Source: a virus. Taken from it: 20,881 nucleotides of DNA. The stretch covers positions 1 to 20,881 of the IMG/VR virus record IMGVR_UViG_3300026097_000130; one strand, 5' to 3'. Every line of letters starts with the position of its first letter. Positions within the stretch are counted from its first letter, which is position 1. Below, one piece after another: positions 17,601 through 20,881 of this stretch. The position numbers were made by a program, and so were the translations under genes. The notes beneath the pieces are model-generated. The model was not told the origin of the DNA. It saw only the letters and a list, made by a program, of their open reading frames with translations, and did not search any database.

Positions 17601-19701
17601 ACAGTTTTGTTCCGTTTTGATTAAACAATAAATCATGCGGTATCAGTGCTCCAGGAGCACTGAGTACTAAACTATTGTGCGCCGATTCTACATCCAAAGA
17701 TTTGTTATCGTAAGTAGCAGTTGAGATGTCGTATGGAGTGCTTAAACTATATTGATATATAGTAGAATCGTCAGGGTCTTCATTTACTACGTAAAGTTTG
17801 TTGCCATTATTGCCAAAAACAACTGCGCTTATTTTAGTATCAAGAGTGCTAGGCATTTGCGAAGCTACGGAAAATGTTCTTGACGAGTCCAACTCTGCGT
17901 CAGCAAGCCCTACAACTGGTACTTTTTCAAATGTAGCGGTGCTAATATTAAATGCAGTGCTTAAAGTGTATTGATAAATCCTGTTATTTGCAACCATGAA
18001 CATTTTGGTTCCGTCGGGTTTAAAATCAAAACCTTGTGCTATTGCTTGATTCGAAAAATCAAAAGATATGCCATCGTACGACAATGTCGAAGGATCATTC
18101 GCAGATGCAAGGCTATACTGATAAAGTTGTCCAGAACCAGAATCTAGGGCATAGAGTTTTGTTCCGTTATTTTCTATTCTAACAGCACCGGTATTAGATA
18201 TTTCATCAAATATAAATGTGCTGGATACTGCTGTGGTTATATCATAAGGTGTTGTTAATGTAAATTGATGGACAGCTCTATTAGTAAGAACATAAAATTT
18301 TGTACCGTTATCACTTATTGCAATAGATTCTGCAGAATCTAACAAATTATCAAATGTAAATGTCTTTTCATAAGTGGCTGTTGTTAAATCATACGCTGTG
18401 CCTAATCCGTATTGGTCCACTCTGTTAGCATAATCTAGGACATACAGTTTGGTTCCGTTTGAACTAAACTTTTTATTTTTCGGATTAGGAGATTGACTGG
18501 ATATATTTAAGCTTACACTGTCGTAAGATGCTTCAGATACACTGTTTGGCAATATTTCTGTATAAACTGCTGTTGATATATCGTAAGCTGGATTCAAAGT
18601 ATATGAGTAAATTTTAGCAGTCTGGCTGCCTAACAGATACATTTCAGTTCCGTTAGCATTGAAGTTGACAGAGCGAACTGTTGCATCTTGGTTACTAAAG
18701 TCAAAACTCTTGCTGTCATATGTAGCAGAGTCTGGAGCAAAATTTGTAGCTAATGAAAATTGGTGTATTGTAGTTGTTGCAAGATCTATAGTGTACATTT
18801 TAGATCCACTATCATTAAAAAACAGATTTTCAGGACTTCCTTGCAGGTATGTTTCTTTTGTGCCTATGCTGAGAATATCGTACGGAGTATTCAGATCAAA
18901 CTGATAAATTATTCCGGCTGTTCCGCCAAGCATGTATATTGATGTTCCGTCGTATGATAGAGTGATATGCTCAATATTAGTGTCTGCACAACTAAACTGT
19001 GAGAGTAACAACTCAACTGTGTCTGTTACAGTTCTTAAATCATACGAAGTACCAAGTGACAATTGCGAAATTTTTTCATTAGTTGCAACAAAAACTTTTG
19101 TTCCGTCTGGAGAAAATTCAGCAGATTTTGTATTACTAAAACTTAGGGTGTTATTTGTAGAAGTTCCAGGAAAAGTATCACTTGTAGCAGCAAAATTAAA
19201 GCCGGCTTCTGCATCATATTTTGCAATTCGTAGTGTATAAGAATTAATCTCTTCTTGAAGCAGAACATTGCTGTCATTGTTGTGTTGTCTGTATACTGAC
19301 TTTATAGGCTTATCACTGTTTATAGCTACAAACTCAAAAGAAGCTGTTGTTAAATCATATGCTGTGGTTAAATTATATTTTTTTAGCTCTTGGTTTACTC
19401 CAACGTATAAAATTGATCCATTATCTATAAAATCAAAGCCTCCTACTTCAGCATTAAGATCTCCTGAAACCGAAAGGGTTATATTGTCCTGGACAATGGA
19501 AGATATATCATATGCTGTGGTTACTGAGAATTGATGGATATTCTTATCTTCTTGTGAAAGTACGAATAATTTTGTTCCATCATTATTAAACCTGAAGGAT
19601 ATTGGGCTGTTTACAAAACTGCCTACATCTGCTGACTTATTTGCTGTAATAATCTCTGGTGTAAGATCCGTGTCATAACATAAAATATTTGAAATTGTCA
19701 T
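5656..19701 (-). CDS. Giant multi-beta-propeller virion/adhesion protein
   Basis: This is one uninterrupted frame of 4,681 codons, roughly 0.5 MDa. A short leader (residues 1-35, no signal peptide or membrane segment) is followed by about 65 blades of 40-65 residues. Their core, F.(N/S)(D/N)GTK(L/M)(Y/F)VL...(I/V)YQY.L(S/T)T.YDI.TA, resembles YVTN/lactonase-like beta-propellers. Two blocks of seven FG-GAP_2 repeats, some carrying Asp-boxes, interrupt the array. The last 520 or so residues are non-repetitive and look like a phage structural module. The protein is very poor in cysteine (seven noticed) and rich in N, D, S and T. The start overlaps the upstream fibre-like stop codon as TAATG, with a weak GGGG six bases upstream. 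The TAG stop faces the Nudix stop across 2 bases. Position and domain types suggest a virion-attached receptor- or glycan-binding fibre. That role is inference; I recognise no enzyme active site. Confidence 0.9.
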   Translation of the reverse strand: MTISNILCYDTDLTPEIITANKSADVGSFVNSPISFRFNNDGTKLFVLSQEDKNIHQFSVTTAYDISSIVQDNITLSVSGDLNAEVGGFDFIDNGSILYVGVNQELKKYNLTTAYDLTTASFEFVAINSDKPIKSVYRQHNNDSNVLLQEEINSYTLRIAKYDAEAGFNFAATSDTFPGTSTNNTLSFSNTKSAEFSPDGTKVFVATNEKISQLSLGTSYDLRTVTDTVELLLSQFSCADTNIEHITLSYDGTSIYMLGGTAGIIYQFDLNTPYDILSIGTKETYLQGSPENLFFNDSGSKMYTIDLATTTIHQFSLATNFAPDSATYDSKSFDFSNQDATVRSVNFNANGTEMYLLGSQTAKIYSYTLNPAYDISTAVYTEILPNSVSEASYDSVSLNISSQSPNPKNKKFSSNGTKLYVLDYANRVDQYGLGTAYDLTTATYEKTFTFDNLLDSAESIAISDNGTKFYVLTNRAVHQFTLTTPYDITTAVSSTFIFDEISNTGAVRIENNGTKLYALDSGSGQLYQYSLASANDPSTLSYDGISFDFSNQAIAQGFDFKPDGTKMFMVANNRIYQYTLSTAFNISTATFEKVPVVGLADAELDSSRTFSVASQMPSTLDTKISAVVFGNNGNKLYVVNEDPDDSTIYQYSLSTPYDISTATYDNKSLDVESAHNSLVLSAPGALIPHDLLFNQNGTKLYVLDDRFEQILDFDLGTAFDISTASLNHLKPDNRVASGSASSAGTEYQNLDYLQTRAIRWRDNGNKFNLLANGVAMRIYTFSTDTPYRQVAFDSNPTKISQSGSLDPSTTDFAFNSDGTKLFTVINSSGRDEIREHNLSPAYDITGVNSTNHSKEVSLPTFTTTGFQFNTNGTKLFTLNNASADSRVLEMSLSSGFDINTLKTKTLPDGLTNLSGTYYKSDITFNNNGTKIYVLQGMKIKQFSLGAAYDLSTGTYDGEGDLQWNSTLFFDFRSAVWNNNGTKLYALEERLLRIYEYSVSTAYDATTISYTGNAFYHGYQDPGGMCFGDSGTKLFISDNNLNRIVQYNLSTAYDATTAGAVQSQFSPTSIDISAIDISPNGSKLTIVRENDFITYNLSTPYNLTTASLNNSSIKSRITNRVWGFHWHPNGDRFFTFNSSQGPAEYDGVSSFNVAGAEYLPVITLRDNGLIGPSNAGDFFGFDFNPSGTELYAIDSETGQVFSYKLSTPFDLNTLTGNFVTYTALYAENMRLSKSYGFTWHDNDNGFSWVSNAANDATVINDSAIPAGLVDRVQFPFDIGNDSVGFEFGDNGSKLYVSREDQIHQYSLSTPYLIDQLDQNNYEESYTPSIPGNSSVEIRDIYVTPNTDYLYIYSDQSSFTYGVYQFSLSNSNITSASYDGVRISKTGGETIDVSDDNTTLILGRSNGTIETYDLRGGFYVGNEMSSPVGIKLTNSGTRAMVLSSTADTVYQYNLSSGFDLSTTTYSNKSRSINSSFTSDLTFNDTGTIMFVTCTDGASGDSFSGEVIEYNLGTAHEINTATESSNFGIGLDSSPVSVDFSDNGTRMFALGNQHNVLLQYDLDDPYDIFPSKVNSDVFFIGRNSNLLIVKPDSIQLTSDGTKMYLGDTTRNAIDYYLLDTAFDTATAIPSPSQSVDLDNLGVTLNPIDFVINSAGDRLYVLDNLSNSVHQFTVPSIFDLSSAQYDFISTSVNSEDSSPTSLAFNNNFSKMYISGLGTDSIFQYALNGALFVGGKDNSPIGMEFLDSGTKLYVAGNETDKVHQFTLGTGFDLSTLNDYLISSPDLSSSDSNIRSFTMNSAGTQAYFAGDTTDRIYQYDLGTAYDISTASASKEIQVNFNNTTDISGVNLSGTGNSLIVSSEGNYQVYPLETNFDINSAKIHSAVLDVSSQSTDPAAFRFSETGDKLWFLSDAPSRLLYEYDLSVPNNLSTAVYNNVSGNPMTGENINFDSFQFNRSGSKIYVLEDFTNTWFQASTIAPFSVTANSDDITYAPGIDVDNFSFDRNFTKILATASNSMRVYYLNFSSLENYDYSILSSPTYPPRGFAVTSSGSKLYTLNSRENSITPVYLDTPFETNINTAAPGGGIIVDYDIQEFEVNSDGTKLFVLSKDEDIYEYDLIPEVGKIEEINGTLTTRPVTLPTSQFIDTVFNNDGTKLFVLTSADVYEYNLSTAYDLSTAIYSGISYDAPESDNLGIIFNSTGEKMFLLANNDRIYQIDLSTGFDLSTATYNNKLLNVTAQTTAANSICFNTTGSKLFVGANLGKIYEYGFTPWVEQQKLLPSDVAANDRVGTPVAIDGDILVVGGGDGTTSAGAAYVFTKSGSTWTEQQKLVASDGQQDDRGGFSVAISGDTVIFGAPGEDAGGTSAGAAYVFTTSDGGATWTQQQKLVASDASPDKYFGQSVSISGDTVVVGAYGDDQVASDAGAAYVFTRSGSTWTEQQKLVASDGQINDFFGLPVAIDGDIAIISAYGDDQGGTDAGAAYVFTRSGSTWTEQQKLVASDAESGDYFGGNLAIDGNTVIVGSPYDGSGGVNFTGPGSVYIFTTSDGGATWTQQQKLVASDGQGSDRFGQSVAVSGDRAIVGAFLEDPGIANAGAAYVFTRTGSTWSEDQKLVASDASSDASFGGGVAISGDTVAVGATGDDQGGTDAGATYIFTANDTYPDLLDVTYNTVYDLPDISNSSYFEFNPTGTELYVLDNQLLSNIPRIYRYSLSSPFIVSSAQLQGRSYVPVEPDPTDGNYRVKSLLFKDPGDTVNVITLKEILPAEIESTRNFSSIYYDGSVSPDLKGQAELPNCLRFSNDGTKMFASSFQHPTGIYQYSLTTPYDITTASYDFVVWDGKIGTTIYGGSGIDAFEFNGDGTKIYMYNNDVLFQFSLSTPYDLSNPSYDGLSYNFSLKDSDPKHAKFARFGTRLFIVGGNTDTVYQFATSNYSLGSVNDNNYFADFSNFTNLRSIALNPDASRLFVLGSDRHGVRASAIYYFDLSTPGDIRTTGNFLEYGFDEDVAVDVNFNNDGTKMYLLGKNTHTTYQYTLPAPYSLIVKQSIYGLDFDPNANTFGQALAADGNTLVVGAPEEFAISIQSGAVYIFQNINSTWTYTDKFIGTSRETFTGTSVAISGDTIVAGEPGWDNSGNQDAYKGAVQIQTSSDGGASWNFQTRLIPSDLTDPDSNGFGSGVALSGDTLVVSTNTGRFYVFTRSGTTWTERQIIEAGGGSDIAIDNNIIVSDSGNVYTTSDNGITWTLQQQLQPPTGTTAHPAISGNTIVVGSSVATVFVTDDGGESWTPQAELPEADGAPLSGIDSIAISGDTVVIGYDDIINVFTRSGSTWTEQVRPQRNAGEGTIIRTYANTVTITGNFVIGGHDIYDIIETYDISSQIYPSYDEAVFNVWSDISTDKVLFNSTGSEMIAINDVNDTIDQYTLSTPADITTALTASKQFSLSFTPKFMSWNSDGTKLIVGSYITNDRLYELTLTTAYDISTASETGVIFNITPGTLPVAVLFNNTGTKMFILDGSSDTIYQYELSNGYDISSAIYSGINVDLGALGITTNPADIQFNASGTELYYFDSTSELIHRFALNPAYDITTMVEVGIPYGRTENTNIPRGLTFFNNDFYVADGNEVYQYKSPDWSLDFTDPVYLFTGDNSAFTLTLKPDGTKLYVADTKTTGKDIYAYDLVTPFDIDTARYTGETYKISSNTSTSGLFDMEFSADGTKLFVLEGIEFGSAFIYTLTLSSAYDISSTTDMNTSTIFTTTSPVAWASFKFNNDGTKLYIGNYNFFTGEFEARVSQYNLPSPYDVQNRGDSDASITLPDLDPLILKPNSIDFNESGTMLYVHFNRGIAGIPLNQPFEIETANLYKINMYTESDNKTIYDIVVNSNQSKLFYLRSLTASSNTICQTDLQDTSSKIAYNNSTVELYNGFATSFGFRLDSTGKHVNIIDENSISIVQLELGTAFDISTAIATDKTFDVSSQETAPTSLEFDPSGSLMFVVGTASNQVHQYALSSANDVSTATFVASFDLSLVTTNPAPFDIQFNDTGSLMFILNNDTLDQQVYAYTLSVPYQIQTAVLSKILNYSDLRVDQFGTPLGINATSMLMNAVGNRLYLADSTDLKFYQYVLSIPFDLSSAEYNNEVIDIPSEVTQTTRNKFFDIDFSRKIIYFSEGRDIYQYNLVEGAFAIRPMTPAEINNLAYDVLEHLATQNQQTGNLEVTDDAGVTNTLLDTFEDTDFDPVTEQAVIESSTPFYFVDQEEYTALPSTPPDLLEYSVNGSEVSLQPSSTGRSLFEDIADIAIELMLGAGTSSPGPNTYKLVEFNESPGPGTWETVADIGDTFRIGSDPTEDISNVDFNSDGTDFVGTVQVGNFVDVDDPNSGSGTKHTMWIDQNILVSVQEITNFQDTPIGVTVRTYDINLITNTLTLIDTAVVDSQSVPVGSTGASYEVNDSLYFENTEVEFVVSVAVRAYGLNERHGYIKFNIDSSGNITNNSAPTYFPDFNSPYQSMKTASARGVQEFANGSKEHVWKGELYDFADTSSIYLVFNEGDTGNPSFSTSDPFFQTQEFNSRTNWTWDLNNITSYTAQQITNTLDQTQNNYKLLRKVAQEDKGTYPQPVKLENDTITLYASADINAIAQYIRQRIHETKKGTYDITTDGNPPDVINTWENMGSITDTRNSSTGSLTLLSTTVDVETLTLWRRTD
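5659..7215 (-). other. Non-repetitive C-terminal region of the giant protein
   Basis: This encodes residues about 4163-4681. It begins IRPMTPAEINNLAYDVLEHL, a helix of a type seen in modular structural proteins of T4-like marine phages (MT.aEI..L.yd.L). A related helix recurs as LFEDIADIAIELMLGAGTSS and again near the end as ADINAIAQYIRQRIHETKKG, suggesting three modules with intervening beta-rich segments. No propeller blades are visible. It is the best candidate for the part that attaches to the virion. Confidence 0.6.
7216..9540 (-). repeat. Propeller blade array 3 (about 15 blades)
   Basis: This encodes residues about 3388-4162. About 15 YVTN-like units run from VLFNSTGSEMIAIND to a final IIYFSEGRDIYQYNL. 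The last unit ends after its inner strands, which is compatible with strand exchange closing a ring with the incomplete strand contributed elsewhere. Confidence 0.75.
9600..10590 (-). repeat. FG-GAP_2/Asp-box block 2: seven diverged repeats
   Basis: This encodes residues about 3038-3368. The units are recognisable by (A)ISGDT(I/V)V.G and by the spaced WT/WN positions. Three carry Asp-boxes ((S/T)xDxGx(S/T)W): SSDGGASW, TSDNGITW and TDDGGESW. Several units are shortened to about 38-45 residues. They are more diverged than block 1, so the two blocks are not a recent copy of each other. Confidence 0.78.
10591..11673 (-). repeat. Propeller blade array 2 (seven blades)
   Basis: This encodes residues about 2677-3037, lying between the two FG-GAP blocks. 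Seven YVTN-like units are visible, beginning FEFNPTGTELYVLD and ending with MYLLGKNTHTTYQYTL. Seven units could form exactly one closed propeller. Confidence 0.75.
11750..12903 (-). repeat. FG-GAP_2 block 1: seven near-identical repeats
   Basis: This encodes residues about 2267-2650. Seven units of about 55 residues follow W(T/V/S)E(Q/D)QKL(V/L)(A/P)SD ... FG..VAISGDTVVVG..GDD ... AGAAYVF, the FG-GAP_2 pattern. Seven is the blade number of integrin-like FG-GAP propellers. No DxDxDG calcium loop is present. Two of the seven units end in TSDGGATW, an Asp-box; four of the others end in a short SGST- or TGST-type turn and the last differs. DNA repeats are close: stretches starting at 12217 and 12382, 165 bases apart, differ at 2 of about 72 positions. 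Confidence 0.88.
12904..19596 (-). repeat. Propeller blade array 1 (about 43 blades)
   Basis: This encodes residues about 36-2266 of the giant protein. By eye I count 43 units, each opening with an (F/V/I/L)xF-type strand and a (D/N/S)GTK turn and closing with YQY or HQF strands and YDI.TA. The units are strongly diverged, several have lost the GTK turn (for example around residues 150 and 1300-1380), and spacing varies from about 37 to 70 residues. This points to old duplications. Confidence 0.8.
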
Positions 19702-20881
19702 TAATTACCCCAAATAACGTTTCCGCTACTGTCCTTAATTACTAGTTGTCGATCTTGTGAATCATAATAAGCAGATGATTTAACACTGGTAAATACTGGA
19801 TTTTCAACGTTATTTAATGTACCTTTCAAAACAAATATTTTTCCGTTCATTGCTGCTTGGTTTTCTGCATTGTAAAATAATTCGCTCGGTGCATCTTGGG
19901 GAACTGTGAAAGTAATCACTCCGCTGTCTGTTCCATTGTTTGTAACCCCGTCATTGAATGCAGACCCAGTACCTGTCGTGTTCGAGGTATTTATATAGAA
20001 CGAAGTACCAGTTGCATCTATATCGAAAGTGTACGTTTTACCCGGAAGTAGGTATAAATCAGGATTTGCGTCACTATCGGTGCCCTGTCCACTAAACAAC
20101 CACGCTGATGTTCCGCTTGCTGTAACAGAGAATGATGTTTGACCTGTGCTGGGTTGCCATTTCGACGATGTAGAATTATATACCAATGTATCGCCATTGC
20201 TAGGAGGTATAGACGATGTGTCTACATCCACTAGATCGTCTATTGAGGTATTTCCGATGGCCGTATCAAAATCTGATTGTAGAAAATTTTCTGCAGGGAC
20301 AAACTTGCTTATGGCTGAATTCCATACTAATGTATTGCCATTTGAAGGAGCAGAACTGGTAATGTCAATATCTGATAATGCATCGATACTAATGGACCCC
20401 AGTGCTGATTGCACCCTTCCGTTTGTAAAGAATAATTTAGATCCTTCTGTGATTTGGGTCGTAGTAATACCAGTTAAATTACTTCCGTCCCCTACAAAAG
20501 TACCAGAAAATTCTGTGTTTGCAGTGATTGTGTTAGCAACGATAGAGTTTGCATCAAGTTCAGTAAAAGATCCGACCGAAGGATTCACACCGCCAATGTC
20601 AGTATCATTTATTGTACCACCAGATATAATTGCATTTGCAAAAGAACTGTTACCAGTACTGGTTATATTACCTGTGACATTTCCTGTCACAGAGCCGGTA
20701 ACTGAGCCAATTAAACTTCCTAAAAATGTTCCGGCTTCAAGTGTTCCAGAACCTACAGTCCAGCGATCAGTAGCATCGTCCCATTTAAAATCAACCGGAG
20801 TGTCGTCACCTCTGTTTACTCGTATACCAGCAGTTTCTGACCCAGCTGCGCCAGTCTTATCACTGTTTAAAACAATAATAT
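19701..20881 (-). CDS. Tail-fibre-like structural protein (partial, N-terminus beyond window)
   Basis: The frame is open to the right edge, giving 392 visible residues; a GTG at 20690 lies within continuous fibre-like coding sequence and is not a credible start. In order, the protein shows VLNSDKTGAAGSETAGIRVNR and FKWDDATDRWTVG (a module common in marine myophage fibres), a VTG tandem run, TGTFVGDGSNLTGI-type fibre sequence, and two copies of a SIDxLxD.D..SS.PSNG.TLV(Y/W)NS..SK(F/W).P module. A beta-rich domain with the layout of the cupredoxin-like domains of marine phages follows, then a short terminal AYYDSQDRQLVIKDSSGNVIWGN segment. It is coupled to the giant gene by a TAATG overlap. A fibre or baseplate-associated role is likely; the exact counterpart is unknown. 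Confidence 0.82.
   Translation of the reverse strand, partial: IIVLNSDKTGAAGSETAGIRVNRGDDTPVDFKWDDATDRWTVGSGTLEAGTFLGSLIGSVTGSVTGNVTGNITSTGNSSFANAIISGGTINDTDIGGVNPSVGSFTELDANSIVANTITANTEFSGTFVGDGSNLTGITTTQITEGSKLFFTNGRVQSALGSISIDALSDIDITSSAPSNGNTLVWNSAISKFVPAENFLQSDFDTAIGNTSIDDLVDVDTSSIPPSNGDTLVYNSTSSKWQPSTGQTSFSVTASGTSAWLFSGQGTDSDANPDLYLLPGKTYTFDIDATGTSFYINTSNTTGTGSAFNDGVTNNGTDSGVITFTVPQDAPSELFYNAENQAAMNGKIFVLKGTLNNVENPVFTSVKSSAYYDSQDRQLVIKDSSGNVIWGN
19815..20140 (-). other. Cupredoxin-like domain without metal ligands
   Basis: The domain runs FSVTASGTSAWLFSG ... LLPGKTYTFDIDATG ... VITFTVPQDAPSELFYNAENQ AAMNGKIFVL. The usual marine form ends in a C..H..M pattern (YYC..HSGMGG). Here the position reads FYNAENQAAMNGK, so the Cys and His are absent. 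It is probably a purely structural beta-sandwich. Confidence 0.5.
20147..20397 (-). repeat. Duplicated SID..LSD module in the fibre-like gene
   Basis: Two copies occur, at about 20290-20397 and 20147-20250. They read SIDALSDIDITSSAPSNGNT and SIDDLVDVDTSSIPPSNGDT, and each ends NS..SK(F/W).P. This module is widespread in marine phage fibres. Confidence 0.75.
20661..20711 (-). repeat. VTG tandem repeat in the fibre-like gene
   Basis: The protein reads GSVTGSVTGNVTGNIT, four copies of a four-residue unit (G-S/N-V/I-T). Such runs are common in the shafts of phage fibres. At DNA level the copies also produce an 8-base inverted repeat (CTGTGACA / TGTCACAG, 20672-20692). Confidence 0.75.

Noticed and set aside
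5656-19701. Enzymatic function (lactonase, sialidase) for the giant protein.
   Set aside because: YVTN-like, FG-GAP and Asp-box motifs are fold signatures; no lactonase or sialidase active-site residue set is evident.
5656-19701. A diversity-generating retroelement targeting the repeats.
   Set aside because: No reverse transcriptase or template repeat is visible in the window; it cannot be excluded outside it.
20688-20690. GTG at 20690 as the start of a 329-residue gene.
   Set aside because: Coding sequence with fibre motifs (FKWDDATDRWTVG and others) continues in frame to the window edge, so the gene is partial.
20672-20692. Perfect 8-base inverted repeat with 5-base loop, a possible terminator or operator.
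   Set aside because: It lies inside the fibre coding sequence, arises from the VTG tandem codons and has no following T-run.

Overview
The window reads as part of the structural-gene region of a T4-like contractile-tailed phage (myovirus) of the kind found in marine bacteria. The evidence is an N-terminal tail sheath fragment (gp18-like), neck proteins resembling gp13 and gp14, a gp15-like tail completion protein, fibre motifs typical of marine myophages (VTG runs, GDGSNLTG), and T4-late-like -10 boxes of the (A/G/T)ATAAAT type in the divergent intergenic gaps. The host cannot be read from the sequence; a marine bacterium is an inference. Coding density is near 100 %: no gene-free stretch exceeds about 110 bases, and I see no tRNA, CRISPR array or insertion sequence.

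Layout, left to right. Bases 1-1075 (minus) hold the start of the tail sheath gene, which runs off the left edge. A short divergent promoter region separates it from a small plus-strand HNH/zinc-ribbon gene (1183-1521). This converges, with a 4-base overlap, on a 79-residue DUF3310-like gene (1518-1757, minus). That small gene has its own consensus sigma-70 promoter, whose -35 box contains the stop codon of the preceding neck gene (gp13-like, 1806-2564, minus). The gp13-like gene diverges from a plus-strand block of gp14-like (2621-3787), gp15-like (3787-5208) and Nudix hydrolase (5219-5653) genes. The 56-base gap holds two opposed late-type -10 boxes arranged as an inverted repeat.

Two thirds of the window (5656-19701, minus) is one uninterrupted gene for a 4,681-residue protein. 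By eye it contains about 65 diverged YVTN-like beta-propeller blades (core (D/N)GTK(L/M)(Y/F)V, followed by (I/V)YQY.LST.YDI.TA). Two blocks of FG-GAP_2/Asp-box repeats, seven units each, interrupt them at about residues 2267-2650 and 3038-3370. A non-repetitive C-terminal region of about 520 residues follows. The gene is coupled through a TAATG overlap to an upstream fibre-like gene (19701 to past the right edge).

The sheath, neck and completion proteins would build the neck and contractile tail. The fibre-like protein and the giant protein are most simply read as an adhesion or host-recognition apparatus on the virion; that is inference from domain types and position. The giant propeller array is the most striking object here. 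Secondary points are the missing ATG of the gp14-like gene, the mirrored late promoters, and the sigma-70 promoter embedded in a stop codon.
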